The position numbers were made by a program, and so were the translations under genes. A stretch of 64,000 nt of DNA. It comes from Legionella lansingensis (lineage in GTDB: Bacteria > Pseudomonadota > Gammaproteobacteria > Legionellales > Legionellaceae). Where the stretch lies: NCBI RefSeq assembly GCF_900187355.1, contig NZ_LT906451.1, forward strand, positions 620,501 to 684,500, in the 5' to 3' direction. Below the pieces are notes generated by a model. That model was not told the DNA's origin. It saw nothing but the letters and a program-made list of their open reading frames with translations, and ran no database searches. Positions 1 through 9,578 of the stretch are shown in pieces; position 1 is the first letter of the stretch; every line of letters starts with the position of its first letter.

Positions 1-2
1 CT

Positions 3-2774
3 GCTCATTTAAAAGAAGCACGCTCACAAGCCTTCATGGCCTATGCCAAAAAGAATCTAAAGAATATGGATGGCACTGCCCTCAATAATTTAGTGGTAGC
101 TGTCGCTATTGGAACAGTTATTGGTGGTGCTCGAGTCTTACTGGGTGGCACTGCAGGCGTTGCTCATCCCATTGATGATTTATTTACAGATCCCAATATC
201 AATGCAGGAATTGCAAAAGAATTTTTAGATCAGGCAAAGCTGGAAAAGGCATACAGAGATGATAAAGCTCAAGTTCTAGCTCATGTGAATGTTCAACAAT
301 TAAAAGATATTGCACAAGCTAAAGACATTACTGAGTTTAAAGCCAAACTTACCGCTGCTGGTATCGTGCATCATAACCCGCCGACTGATTGGATCACTAC
401 AGCGACAATGCAAGAGATGCAAAATTTTGCACGCACACGACTAAATGTTTTGCAGACTGCATCTATTTCAGTGTTCGCACAACGTCCCGCATTAGCAGCA
501 TTAATTGACCAATTACCCTCTGATGCACAAAAGGGTTTATTCACCAATCCTGGTATTGTACGTTCTTTAGCTGATGCTCGTAGTGAGGAGGCGATCAAGT
601 TAATATTAGGTAAGGCTGCGACAGGTCTTAATCAGCCTCTTTTAAGCAATTTAGTGACTGAAAATACTCAGTTTGCCTTAGCTTCTGAAATTGCTAATTC
701 AAAGATTGCAAAAATCATCGGAGATTTGACTGTTCCCCCTGGTGTTGGTATGCCACCAGCTCCTCTTCTATTAACTCCAGATAGGGTTGCTGCTATTAAT
801 GACATTTTAACTGCTGCACCACAACCTGATTTTTCCACTCCTGCGGGTTGCCAAGCTGCGCTAGATAGTATTACTAACCACGTGGCTTTCACTACGCCTC
901 CCGGCGTTTTAGCTCTTGGTGCTTTAGACAATACCTTTGGTCTTACTGGTAGAGGAGGAGCCCTGGGTTTTTCTGGAACGTCTCCTCAGGCAGCTATAGA
1001 TGCACAAGTTCAGCACAATCAAGACTTGATAATCAAACATAATGGAAATCTAGGGGTTTTACCAGTTATTCCTCCAGCGTCTGCAAGCGATCAAGTTATC
1101 CTGAGGTTTTTAATGGGTTTGGAAAAGCATCAAGTCTTACCCAATAATGAAATTGATGCTCTAGTTCAAGCTTTTCGTGCGGCGCCAACGGCAGCTGAAT
1201 TCATTAGAAACATTAATCCTATACTCGTCAGTGACCCATATGCAGGTACAGTATTCAGTTTAAAAGACTTACAACAACAAATTACCCCCGAGGCTTATAA
1301 AGCAGCTAAGAGCGGTGCTGACAGGGCGCTTTTGCTTGATCCTAATGCTCCCCAAGCTCAATTAAGAGCTTTTGTCGATCGACAACAAAAAGAACGTAAA
1401 GACTTTGTTGATTTGCATGAGAAGATTGTTGCACAAGACAAAAAACTCCATAAGGATATAGAGCTTTTGAGTGAGACCAAGCCATTTGATTGGTTTAACC
1501 CAGTATTCCAAGCTACTGCCAAGCAAAATGCCAACAACATGCTGCCTTATTATCGTGAGCTAGATAAAATTTCTTCGACGATGGTGAAGTTTTATAGGAA
1601 TGAGAAGGCACTTCTTGAAGCGCAACTGAAAAGTATACCCGATCCAGATACAGAAACGATACCAGCTAACTTGGCTGCGCGCAGTGCAAGATTTAAATTC
1701 CGTAGACAAGAAATACAGACAAGATTAGATGCTGCAAATGCGGAATTAGAACGTTACGAGAAAGTCCAAAAGATCTTACATGGTGATCCCGGTGCTCCTG
1801 ATCCCTTGCTAAAGCAAGGCGTATTAAACATGCTTGAAAAAGCGGTGAAAGGTGGAGACATTACTTTCACAAGTCATGCATCCACTTACAGCGATCATCC
1901 AGCTAGTGAAAAGGGCAGACTGCTTCATGACAATGTAAAAGATGCGGTTACTATTAGTGCGGTCGTCGCTCATACCGGAACTGCAGAGAGATTTCAGCAT
2001 TTCACAGCCTTAGACAAACGTTCTGGCCTTGATATTTTGCGTGAGCCTATTCCCCCTGGTCAGATTCGTAATCATACCATTGCTGTTCCAGTAGATCCTA
2101 CTAATCCATTATCCCAAGTTATTGAAAGTGGTTATTTGGAAGAACGTGGTAAAGACATCGTTAGCTCATCAAAAGCGAAAGGAACCGAGATTTCGCCTAA
2201 TTATGCGCTTACAATAAGGGATATTCCTACAGTCCCTCAAGGAGCTACTGACGCTGAGAAGAAAGCATGCCGGGAGGCACGCAATATCATGTACATGGAG
2301 ATGGCTATGCGTTTAATAAAAGAGTTAAACGCTCCGCCAACGAAGGAGAAGCCTATCTATGTGCAAGGCCATAATCCTGTCGTGCTTGCAGGCATTTGGA
2401 GAGCCTTAATGGTAATTGGGAAAAATGATCCGAATATGGAATTTAATAGTGATGCTATTCAGATACCCAGCTTGGCCTTTGATAAAGAAAAGTTTGTGCA
2501 GAAAGGAAGAATGTGGGGTGAGACCATTATCGATCCAGGTTTTGCTGGCTTTGAAAAAAACAATGCCGTGCAAGGTTGCTTAGCTAGCATCAAGGAATAT
2601 AATGAGGAGAAATTCGGTAAAGAGGCGCAAAAACAGCAAAAGCAAGTAACCGCCAATGTTGATGTAGTTAATACAATGAAAACCAAACTTGGTAGTATAA
2701 TTACAGAAGTTAACGCCAAAAATAAAGAAGCAGAAGATACCACCCCCACACTTGATAGTGGGATGAAACCCTAA
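3..2774 (+). CDS. Large hypothetical protein, 5'-truncated by window edge; effector-like
   Basis: The frame is open to the left edge. The first ATG is at 36, but codons upstream of it are also open (reading AHLKEARSQAF), so the real start probably lies outside the window. I do not recognise the family. Near the N-terminus is a hydrophobic, Gly/Ala-rich stretch that could be one or two membrane helices. The middle (about residues 440-600 counted from the ATG) is rich in Lys, Glu and Gln and looks coiled-coil. The last 30 residues are hydrophilic with an acidic patch (KEAEDTT), which would suit a Dot/Icm C-terminal secretion signal, but this is weak evidence. Legionella genomes are full of such large multi-domain proteins, so an effector role is inference only. 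It ends 71 bp before the murI start. Confidence 0.6.
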   Translation, partial: AHLKEARSQAFMAYAKKNLKNMDGTALNNLVVAVAIGTVIGGARVLLGGTAGVAHPIDDLFTDPNINAGIAKEFLDQAKLEKAYRDDKAQVLAHVNVQQLKDIAQAKDITEFKAKLTAAGIVHHNPPTDWITTATMQEMQNFARTRLNVLQTASISVFAQRPALAALIDQLPSDAQKGLFTNPGIVRSLADARSEEAIKLILGKAATGLNQPLLSNLVTENTQFALASEIANSKIAKIIGDLTVPPGVGMPPAPLLLTPDRVAAINDILTAAPQPDFSTPAGCQAALDSITNHVAFTTPPGVLALGALDNTFGLTGRGGALGFSGTSPQAAIDAQVQHNQDLIIKHNGNLGVLPVIPPASASDQVILRFLMGLEKHQVLPNNEIDALVQAFRAAPTAAEFIRNINPILVSDPYAGTVFSLKDLQQQITPEAYKAAKSGADRALLLDPNAPQAQLRAFVDRQQKERKDFVDLHEKIVAQDKKLHKDIELLSETKPFDWFNPVFQATAKQNANNMLPYYRELDKISSTMVKFYRNEKALLEAQLKSIPDPDTETIPANLAARSARFKFRRQEIQTRLDAANAELERYEKVQKILHGDPGAPDPLLKQGVLNMLEKAVKGGDITFTSHASTYSDHPASEKGRLLHDNVKDAVTISAVVAHTGTAERFQHFTALDKRSGLDILREPIPPGQIRNHTIAVPVDPTNPLSQVIESGYLEERGKDIVSSSKAKGTEISPNYALTIRDIPTVPQGATDAEKKACREARNIMYMEMAMRLIKELNAPPTKEKPIYVQGHNPVVLAGIWRALMVIGKNDPNMEFNSDAIQIPSLAFDKEKFVQKGRMWGETIIDPGFAGFEKNNAVQGCLASIKEYNEEKFGKEAQKQQKQVTANVDVVNTMKTKLGSIITEVNAKNKEAEDTTPTLDSGMKP

Positions 2775-2845
2775 AGGTTTCCTAGTGTTATAGGATGAAG
2801 GGAGTTATCCAAAAAACAACAAACAATATAAGACCTAGGAAAAAA

Positions 2846-3667
2846 ATGAATAAAAACAATTTGCCTATTGGTGTGTTTGATTCAGGAATGGGTGGCTTAA
2901 CGGTGCTGCGGGCATTGAAAGCGACGCTAAAACGTGAATCGTTTGTCTATCTAGGGGACACCGCTCGATTGCCCTATGGTACAAAAAGTCCTGATACTGT
3001 CCAACAATATGCCTTGCAAATGACAAGGGTGCTCGTTGAGAGACAAATCAAAGCCTTGGTGATTGCCTGTAATACGGCAACCACTGCCGCATTACCCCAT
3101 CTACAAGCCATGCTTCCTGATATGCCCGTTATAGGTGTTGTTTCACCCGGAGCGGCTGCTGTGGTTGCAGCGACGAAAAATCATCGTGTTGCCGTATTAG
3201 CTACGGAGACCACCATTGCTTCTCAAGCTTATCAACGTTTGATCTCAGCGCAATTACCGCAAGCGACAATAAGCGCTCGTGCTTGCAGTGTATTGGTGGC
3301 ATTGGCGGAAGAAGGGATGATAGATAATGCCGTTGCTCATGAAACCCTAAAACATTATTTGGCAGGATTGTATGAAGAGGACACCTTGCTTTTAGGGTGC
3401 ACGCATTTTCCTGTATTTAAGACGGTGTTAAAGACACTTTTACCTGATGGTGTGACGATTGTCGATTCAGCTGAAGCAACAGCTAAGGCTTTGCACGATG
3501 TCTTAGTGAAGGCTGATCTGCTTACCACAAATGGTTCAACCAGTACAGTCAATTACTTGGTTACTGACTCAATTAAGCGGTTTCAAACCGTAGGAGAAAT
3601 TTTTCTTGGTGAGCCGTTGAATGTTGAGAGAATTGAGTTGGTGGATGCTTGTAAGTTAACGAAGTAA
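2846..3667 (+). CDS. murI: Glutamate racemase
   Basis: Converts L-glutamate to D-glutamate in the cytoplasm for peptidoglycan stem peptides. The protein of 273 residues has the expected N-terminal GVFDSGMGGLTVLR motif, the first catalytic cysteine in ACNTATTAAL, and the second in LLGCTHFPVF, with the usual family length. An in-frame start exists 51 bp upstream (2795), but the ATG at 2846 is preferred because a purine-rich AGGAAAA precedes it and the protein then begins just before the conserved motif, as in other MurI proteins. It is a single gene, followed by a palindromic repeat. Confidence 0.95.
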   Translation: MNKNNLPIGVFDSGMGGLTVLRALKATLKRESFVYLGDTARLPYGTKSPDTVQQYALQMTRVLVERQIKALVIACNTATTAALPHLQAMLPDMPVIGVVSPGAAAVVAATKNHRVAVLATETTIASQAYQRLISAQLPQATISARACSVLVALAEEGMIDNAVAHETLKHYLAGLYEEDTLLLGCTHFPVFKTVLKTLLPDGVTIVDSAEATAKALHDVLVKADLLTTNGSTSTVNYLVTDSIKRFQTVGEIFLGEPLNVERIELVDACKLTK

Positions 3668-3683
3668 TTCGCCTGCGTCGACT

Positions 3684-3782
3684 CCCCCTCACCCGCCGCG
3701 CTGTGCGCGTCGACCTCTCCCACAAGGGGAGAGGTAAATTTTTTTCCCCTCTCCCCTTGTGGGAGAGGGTAGGGTGAGGGGA
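3684..3782. repeat. Palindromic intergenic repeat, family A (CTCTCCCACAAGGGGAGAG)
   Basis: Nested inverted repeats: outer arms CCCCTCACCC and GGGTGAGGGG enclose two copies of a CTCTCCC-ACAAG-GGGAGAG hairpin facing each other across a T-run. A second copy lies at 15838-15936 and a short form at 26603-26637. It separates the convergent 3' ends of murI and the recombinase and could act as a bidirectional terminator. Confidence 0.85.
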
Positions 3783-3797
3783 ATTGAAATAAACCTC

Positions 3798-5027
3798 TTA
3801 ATCACTCACCACTTCAATTTTCTTCTTACGTGCCGATTGATGGCGTGCTTGTCTTTCAACATCAATGTAACGATCCGTCGTCGCACTGGACGCATGCCCA
3901 GCATCATCCCTAACATGCTCTCTAGGACGAAATTTAACGTCTTCTGATATACCTGTATGCCTTAACCAATGCACCGTAGCTGCCGCTAAATGATCAGCTT
4001 CTTCAACTCGATTTTGCTTACGCAACTGTTGCGCGGCCAGGTCGAAACAAAGTTGCACTAACCGCCGGATAGGTGCTGTGTCGCTCATGGGGCCTGTGCC
4101 GCGAATTTTGGGGATAAGCGGTGAATTATCAGCAGGGGAAGGTAGGGCGGTTAGACCTAAAAATTGACGCCAACGCATTAAACTTTCCAGCATCGCATCA
4201 CTTACTGCTATTTGTCTTTCTTTATTTCCTTTCCCTACCGTGGTGAACCACCATTGTCCATTTGCGTCTTTGGCAAAATCATTCATCATCGGAATCCAAC
4301 GGTCGCTCGCGGCTAATTCTGAAATCCTTAAGTACATGCCAAATAACATGCTCAAGATGAAAAGGGTGCGCTCATGTTTCTCCGGGTTTTCTTCAGCAAG
4401 CGCATTTGCAGCTGCAAGCACTGCTTCCCATTGGCTCAGACTTAAACGTCGAATAGGCGCATTTTGCTGGCGTTTACGGACGAATTTGCTCTTCTGTCTG
4501 ATCAAGGTAACAGGATTAGAGACGAGATATTCTTCAGCAATCAAAAAATTAAAAAAGGTACTCAAAATGGCAAAGATTTCTTGAATGGCGCCCTGTGATA
4601 AATTGAATTGCTCTACGGATGGATGAGCACCTTGCTTCCTCCCCACTTTGCTAATGGTCGCCACAAAAGGACGCCAGTTTTCGTTAGGAATACGTTTCCC
4701 CTCTTTGTCAATAAAACGGGGGACTTTTTTCAAACCAATCCATGTTTGTGGCGGGTTTTGGCAGAAACGGACAAATTGCTCTATGTCTTCTCTTTTTAGT
4801 TGATTCAATGTTGCTTTCTTAATATGCCAACACCACTGTAATAAGCGTTCAGTTTCACGGCGATAACTATTAAACGTTCCTAAGCTACCTACATAACTTT
4901 TGAGGAAATTCAAACTATAGTAAAAATCATTTTGAAATTTGGGATTGGGCAAAACGACATTTTCATGATTTTTATGTAAATGATGAATGTTATCGAATAG
5001 TGGCAGAAGTATAAGTTGAGACTTCAT
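3798..5027 (-). CDS. Tyrosine recombinase/phage-type integrase
   Basis: A 409-residue site-specific recombinase of the XerC/XerD/lambda-integrase fold. The N-terminal part contains a SAM-like core-binding domain. The C-terminal catalytic domain shows the family residues in order: Arg in LRISELAAS, Lys in GKGNKERQ, His-x-x-Arg in HWLRHT, His in GHASSATT, and the nucleophilic Tyr a few residues later in DRYI. The ATG at 5027 gives a full-length protein. No phage structural, excisionase or relaxase genes lie nearby, so it is solitary. It lies about 260 bp upstream of a tRNA cluster, but I see no duplicated tRNA 3' end that would mark an attachment site. It may be a resident chromosomal recombinase or an island remnant. 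Confidence 0.85.
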   Translation of the reverse strand: MKSQLILLPLFDNIHHLHKNHENVVLPNPKFQNDFYYSLNFLKSYVGSLGTFNSYRRETERLLQWCWHIKKATLNQLKREDIEQFVRFCQNPPQTWIGLKKVPRFIDKEGKRIPNENWRPFVATISKVGRKQGAHPSVEQFNLSQGAIQEIFAILSTFFNFLIAEEYLVSNPVTLIRQKSKFVRKRQQNAPIRRLSLSQWEAVLAAANALAEENPEKHERTLFILSMLFGMYLRISELAASDRWIPMMNDFAKDANGQWWFTTVGKGNKERQIAVSDAMLESLMRWRQFLGLTALPSPADNSPLIPKIRGTGPMSDTAPIRRLVQLCFDLAAQQLRKQNRVEEADHLAAATVHWLRHTGISEDVKFRPREHVRDDAGHASSATTDRYIDVERQARHQSARKKKIEVVSD

Positions 5028-5230
5028 GTTGTTATTTTTTTAATTTAACTAAAAGTTATCCTAACTAAAAATGATTGAGCCAGCAATGAATGGGACTATC
5101 TTCAGTCATTATCTGCTATAATAGCTCCATTGCGTTTGTTGCCGGTGGACAACAAACACGTGTATGTCAAATTGAAGTGAATCGCTTTGGCCTGCTGATG
5201 TTTACCCATCAAAAATTAATGATTTGAGGA

Positions 5231-5259
5231 TTGACCTCATGCAAGCCTGCGAGTATTAT
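5231..5259 (+). promoter_or_regulatory. Sigma-70 promoter of the tRNA-Pro/Arg/His/Leu operon
   Basis: TTGACC, a 17-bp spacer and TATTAT, followed by a GC-rich discriminator (GCGCTC) typical of stable-RNA promoters under stringent control. The predicted start is about 20 bp upstream of the first tRNA. Confidence 0.7.
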
Positions 5260-5286
5260 TTGCGCTCTGTCCTCGGATGGGTTGAA

Positions 5287-5363
5287 CGGGGTGTAGCGCA
5301 GTTTGGTAGCGCGCCTGCTTTGGGAGCAGGATGTCGGGGGTTCGAATCCCTCCACCCCGACCA
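5287..5363 (+). tRNA. tRNA-Pro(UGG)
   Basis: Complete cloverleaf: CGGGGTG acceptor pairs with CACCCCG, anticodon loop TTTGGGA (UGG), TTCGAAT T-loop, encoded CCA. First of four tRNAs that probably share one transcript. Confidence 0.97.
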
Positions 5364-5374
5364 ATTTTAAGTTT

Positions 5375-5451
5375 GCGCCCGTAGCTCATCTGGATAGAGC
5401 ATCGGCCTTCTAAGCCGAGGGTAGCAGGTTCGAATCCTGCCGGGCGTGCCA
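5375..5451 (+). tRNA. tRNA-Arg(UCU)
   Basis: Acceptor GCGCCCG pairs with CGGGCGT, anticodon loop CTTCTAA (UCU), TTCGAAT T-loop and encoded CCA. It lies 11 bp after tRNA-Pro. Confidence 0.97.
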
Positions 5452-5484
5452 GCCCTACGTGCAGAATTCCTGGTTTGACAATAT

Positions 5485-5561
5485 GGTGAGCGTAGCTCAG
5501 TTGGTAGAGCCCCGGGTTGTGATCCCGGTTGTCGTGGGTTCGAGTCCCATCGTTCACCCCA
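5485..5561 (+). tRNA. tRNA-His(GUG)
   Basis: Includes the extra 5' G (position -1) that pairs with the discriminator C, a hallmark of tRNA-His. The anticodon is GTG and CCA is encoded. Confidence 0.97.
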
Positions 5562-5696
5562 TACAACCAAATAAAAACGGCTGCTTTAGACCTCTTTTGA
5601 AACTTGCTGCGCGGAGTTTCGAAAGTGATCTGGTTTAAGATTCCATTCCGAGTCTTTACAAGACAAGCATACTGTTTGATAATTCCACCCTGTTTT

Positions 5697-5781
5697 GCGA
5701 AAGTGGCGGAACTGGTAGACGCGCTGGATTTAGGTTCCAGTGGGGTAACCCGTGAGAGTTCGAGTCTCTCCTTTCGCACCA
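5697..5781 (+). tRNA. tRNA-Leu(UAG)
   Basis: Acceptor GCGAAAG pairs with CTTTCGC, anticodon loop TTTAGGT (UAG), long class II variable arm, encoded CCA. Ends 29 bp before tig. Confidence 0.97.
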
Positions 5782-5810
5782 TTTCATGACAATTTCCAAG
5801 AGGTGACTAG

Positions 5811-7145
5811 ATGCAAGTTTCTGTTGAGACCTTGAAAGGTTTGGAACGTAAGGTAACAGTTTCGGTACCAACTGCAAAAGTAGAGGAAGAAGTGAGTCAG
5901 CGTCTCAGAAATCTTGCTCGCAAAGTGAAAGTCGACGGTTTCCGTCCTGGTAAGGTTCCGATGCATATTGTTAAAAGTCGTTTTTCTGACAGTGTCCGTG
6001 AGGATGTGGCCAGAGAAATGGTGCAGTCAACCCTCCCTGAGGCTTTAAAAAAAGAAGAATTAGTCCCAGCAGGTTCTCCGCATGTTGAACCTGAACAGAT
6101 TGAGTCTGGAAAAGATTTTGTCTACACAGCAACGTTTGAGGTGTTTCCAACAATCAACATTGCTGAATTAAAAGATAACACCAAAATTGAGGTTATTCGC
6201 GCTGAAGTCAAAGATAAAGATGTAAATGACATGCTTGAGAAATTGCGTGAACAAAATAAAGAATGGCAAGAGGTTTCACGAGCTGTCGCTAAGGATGACA
6301 AAGTTGTTATTGATTTCCAAGGCTTTTTGGATGAGAAGCCATTTGAAGGCGGAAGTGCTGAAGGCTATGAAATTGTCATTGGTTCAGGCGCGATGATTCC
6401 TGGATTCGAAGATGGTTTGATTGGTGGTAAAAAAGGCAAGTCCTTCGATATTAAAGTGACATTCCCTGAAGATTATGGTCATAAAGACCTGGCTGGTAAA
6501 GAAGCAACATTCAAAATTACTATACACAAAGTTATGGAAGGTAAATTACCTGCTTTAGATGATGCTTTTGCAGAGAAGTTTAACATTAACGAAGGCGGTA
6601 TTGACGCGCTTAGACAGGATATCAAAGATAACATGGTCCGCGAATTAGAGCGGCGGGTAAGTGCAATGAATCGCGAAAAAATCTTCGACCAACTGTTAGC
6701 GATTAATTCATTTGATTTACCAAATGCACTCATTGACAGAGAAATTGAGCATCTGAAACATGATATGTACCACCGTCTCTTTGGTCATGAGCATTCAGAT
6801 CATGAAAAGATTCCAGATTTCCCAAGAGCATTATTTGAGGAGCAAGCCAAACGCCGGGTGCATCTAGGCTTACTCTTTTCTGAGTATGTTAAGAAGCATG
6901 AGTTGATTGCTGATAAAGATCGAGTCAATGCCATGATTGATAAGTTTGCCAGTGCCTATGAAAATCCTGATGAGCTTCGCTCATGGTATAAAGCAAGCAA
7001 GGAGCGTATGGGTGAAGTCGAGGCGTTGGTGATGGAAGAAATCGTTGCTGAGAAGATCAGTGAGAATGCCAAGCTTACGGAAAAGAAAATGACATATGAT
7101 GAGGTCATGAATCCCAAGACAGAGAAAGCACAAGAGGGAGCATAA
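5811..7145 (+). CDS. tig: Trigger factor
   Basis: Ribosome-bound chaperone and peptidyl-prolyl isomerase that meets nascent chains at the exit tunnel. It has 444 residues. The N-terminal ribosome-binding domain includes the signature around GFRPGKVP (residues 44-51). The central FKBP-like PPIase domain (about 150-240) contains [17 protein letters not shown], and the C-terminal helical arm domain follows. The ATG at 5811 has an AGAGGTG ribosome site. It lies just after the tRNA-Leu gene and 4 bp before clpP, reproducing the widespread tig-clpP-clpX-lon order, and is probably co-transcribed with clpP. Confidence 0.97.
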   Translation: MQVSVETLKGLERKVTVSVPTAKVEEEVSQRLRNLARKVKVDGFRPGKVPMHIVKSRFSDSVREDVAREMVQSTLPEALKKEELVPAGSPHVEPEQIESGKDFVYTATFEVFPTINIAELKDNTKIEVIRAEVKDKDVNDMLEKLREQNKEWQEVSRAVAKDDKVVIDFQGFLDEKPFEGGSAEGYEIVIGSGAMIPGFEDGLIGGKKGKSFDIKVTFPEDYGHKDLAGKEATFKITIHKVMEGKLPALDDAFAEKFNINEGGIDALRQDIKDNMVRELERRVSAMNREKIFDQLLAINSFDLPNALIDREIEHLKHDMYHRLFGHEHSDHEKIPDFPRALFEEQAKRRVHLGLLFSEYVKKHELIADKDRVNAMIDKFASAYENPDELRSWYKASKERMGEVEALVMEEIVAEKISENAKLTEKKMTYDEVMNPKTEKAQEGA

Positions 7146-7149
7146 GAAT

Positions 7150-7788
7150 ATGGAGGGCTATTCAGAGAACTTGATAAAAAATGCCGGCACTTTAGTTCCT
7201 ATGGTGATTGAGCAAACCTCAAGAGGGGAGCGCTCCTATGATATCTATTCAAGGCTCCTGAAAGAGCGAATCGTCTTTCTATTGGGCGAAGTTGAAGACC
7301 ACATGGCTAATTTGGTCGTAGCGCAGTTGCTGTTCCTGGAGTCAGAAAACCCAGAGAAAGATATTTCCTTGTATATTAATTCACCTGGGGGCGTGGTTAC
7401 AGCAGGTTTAGCCATTTATGATACAATGCAGTTTATTAAACCTGATGTAAGTACGTTATGTATTGGACAAGCAGCGAGTGCCGCTGCATTGTTGCTATGC
7501 GCAGGAGCAGAAGGTAAGCGATTCTGCTTGCCAAATTCGCGAGTGATGATTCACCAGCCTTTGGGTGGATACCGTGGACAAGCCACGGACATTGAGATTC
7601 ATGCTCGTGAAACATTGGCGATACGTGAACGCTTGAATACGATTATGGGGAAACATACTAAGAAAACGCCTGATCAAATCATGAACGATACGGAACGTGA
7701 TAACTTTATGAGTGCAACACAAGCAATGGAGTATGGTCTGGTGGATAAAGTCCTCTATGATCGGAGTTCAGAAACTGAAACGAAGTAA
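7150..7788 (+). CDS. clpP: ATP-dependent Clp protease proteolytic subunit
   Basis: Barrel-forming serine peptidase that degrades substrates delivered by ClpX or ClpA. It has 212 residues with the catalytic Ser in GQAASAAA, His in [11 protein letters not shown], and an Asp in the C-terminal third ([11 protein letters not shown] region). The N-terminus ([25 protein letters not shown]) is the conserved propeptide/axial region. Two residues after the catalytic Ser the family usually has Met-Gly, whereas this protein has Ala-Ala, a conservative change. It starts 4 bp after tig, so translation is probably coupled. Confidence 0.97.
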   Translation: MEGYSENLIKNAGTLVPMVIEQTSRGERSYDIYSRLLKERIVFLLGEVEDHMANLVVAQLLFLESENPEKDISLYINSPGGVVTAGLAIYDTMQFIKPDVSTLCIGQAASAAALLLCAGAEGKRFCLPNSRVMIHQPLGGYRGQATDIEIHARETLAIRERLNTIMGKHTKKTPDQIMNDTERDNFMSATQAMEYGLVDKVLYDRSSETETK

Positions 7789-8044
7789 GATCATGGGTTG
7801 GTTTCTTAGGAAACTGGCCATTATGACTGGCGATATTTTTCCAATTGTCTAAAATTTTACTAGGGGCTTGTACCTAAAGTTTGCAGAAACTCAATGAAGA
7901 AAAGCTGAGGCGACGAGAAAGAATATTTCAACTAATCATTGAAATGATCAATCTACTCTCGCTAGCTAATTGCATTTAATTCAGCATCCTTTGGGGCAAC
8001 CCAGATTACCACTGCTTTTGGTAAGAGTAAGAAGGGGTTTGTAG

Positions 8045-9313
8045 ATGAGTAAAACCGAAGATGGTGATAAGGTTTTGTATTGTTCTTTCTGTGGGAAGTC
8101 TCAGCATGAAGTAAAAAAATTAATTGCTGGCCCCTCTGTTTTTGTGTGCGATGAATGTGTTGAGCTATGTAATGATATCATTCGCGAAGAAACTCAGGAA
8201 AGCCAGGAGGAAACGGAGACTCGTTTACCTACGCCTAAAGAAATCGCCAATTTTTTAGACGAATACGTGATTGGACAACTACATGCGAAGAAAGTGCTTT
8301 CTGTGGCAGTCTATAATCATTATAAACGCTTATATAACAAAACTGAGGATGGCATTGAGTTGGGTAAGAGCAATATTTTGCTCATCGGACCAACAGGTAG
8401 TGGAAAAACCTTATTGGCGCAAACGTTGGCGCGAATACTTAATGTCCCATTTACCATGGCTGATGCCACAACACTCACAGAAGCAGGCTATGTTGGTGAA
8501 GACGTTGAGAACATCATTCAAAAATTATTACAAAAATGCGATTACGATGTGGATAAGGCTCAACAAGGGATTGTCTACATTGATGAAATAGACAAAATTT
8601 CACGCAAATCAGACAATCCATCAATTACCCGCGATGTCTCCGGTGAAGGAGTTCAGCAGGCGCTCTTGAAATTAATAGAGGGCACCATTGCCTCTGTACC
8701 ACCTCAAGGGGGACGGAAACACCCGCAACAAGAGTTTCTACAAGTAGATACGTCAAATATTCTATTCATTTGCGGCGGAGCTTTTGCTGGCCTGGATAAA
8801 ATTATACGTGAGCGAAGCGATAAATCTGGAATCGGTTTTTCTGCAGAATTAAAAAATAAAAAAGATAGCCAAGACATGGAAAAAGTGCTCAGTGCACTTG
8901 AATCTGAGGATTTGGTCAAATATGGCTTAATTCCTGAATTCGTTGGCCGATTACCCGTGGTGACGACCCTTCATGAATTAAATGAAGGAGCACTGATCGA
9001 TATTCTTACAAAGCCCAAAAATGCACTAACCAAGCAATTTCATGCGTTGTTTAAAATGGAAGGGGTTGAATTGGAGTTCCGTGAACAAGCTATGCATTTA
9101 ATTGCAAAGAAGGCGCTGGATAGAAAAATAGGTGCGCGTGGGTTACGGTCTATCCTTGAAAATATACTTTTAGACACCATGTATGAATTACCATCGATGG
9201 AAGGTGTTAAGAAAGTAGTTATCGATGAAAACGTGATTAATAACACTGGAAAACCCATTCTTATCTATGAGGGTGAAGAAAGCAAACAATCAGCCGCAGG
9301 TGGAAGAGAATAA
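8045..9313 (+). CDS. clpX: ATP-dependent Clp protease ATP-binding subunit ClpX
   Basis: AAA+ unfoldase of the ClpXP protease. It has 422 residues. The N-terminal zinc-binding domain has the four cysteines (CSFCGK...CDECVELC). Walker A is GPTGSGKT, Walker B is [10 protein letters not shown], sensor 1 and the Arg finger region follow, and the ClpP-binding loop lies in the middle third. The ATG at 8045 is preceded by AGAAGGGG. A 256-bp gap separates it from clpP, so it may have its own promoter, although none stands out. Confidence 0.97.
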   Translation: MSKTEDGDKVLYCSFCGKSQHEVKKLIAGPSVFVCDECVELCNDIIREETQESQEETETRLPTPKEIANFLDEYVIGQLHAKKVLSVAVYNHYKRLYNKTEDGIELGKSNILLIGPTGSGKTLLAQTLARILNVPFTMADATTLTEAGYVGEDVENIIQKLLQKCDYDVDKAQQGIVYIDEIDKISRKSDNPSITRDVSGEGVQQALLKLIEGTIASVPPQGGRKHPQQEFLQVDTSNILFICGGAFAGLDKIIRERSDKSGIGFSAELKNKKDSQDMEKVLSALESEDLVKYGLIPEFVGRLPVVTTLHELNEGALIDILTKPKNALTKQFHALFKMEGVELEFREQAMHLIAKKALDRKIGARGLRSILENILLDTMYELPSMEGVKKVVIDENVINNTGKPILIYEGEESKQSAAGGRE

Positions 9314-9393
9314 GAGAAAGTGCTTTCAAGTGTAAACGCCGTGGGGCGTTATTGGAAAGTATAGGTTTAAGGGTTATTCTTTATGCCGACTTC

Positions 9394-9491
9394 CCGCTCC
9401 CGGACTCGATCCGGGATAAAACCGCGGGATCCAGGAATCCATCAGCATCGATGGATTCCGCGGCCTGATCCCGGATCGAGTCCGGGAGCGG
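9394..9491. repeat. Perfect 24-bp-arm palindromic element, family B
   Basis: Outer arms at 9394-9417 and 9468-9491 are perfect reverse complements (CCGCTCCCGGACTCG... on the left). A second inner inverted repeat (CCGCGG and GGAATCCATC/GATGGATTCC) lies inside. It occupies the clpX-lon spacer and is markedly more GC-rich than its surroundings. Confidence 0.9.
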
Positions 9492-9578
9492 AACGTCGAC
9501 CTACACTTTCAATTTCACCTCACTAACTGAGTGGCTGTATTTTATCCCATAGGATTATCGTTTGAATAAGGGCTTATT

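Noticed and set aside
5237-5782. Minus-strand frames across the tRNA cluster
   Set aside because: They are antisense readings of four overlapping tRNA genes, which explain all the conservation.
9492-9578. Heat-shock (sigma-32) promoter for lon
   Set aside because: Only a CCCAT-like fragment is present, with no matching CTTGAA box at a suitable distance.
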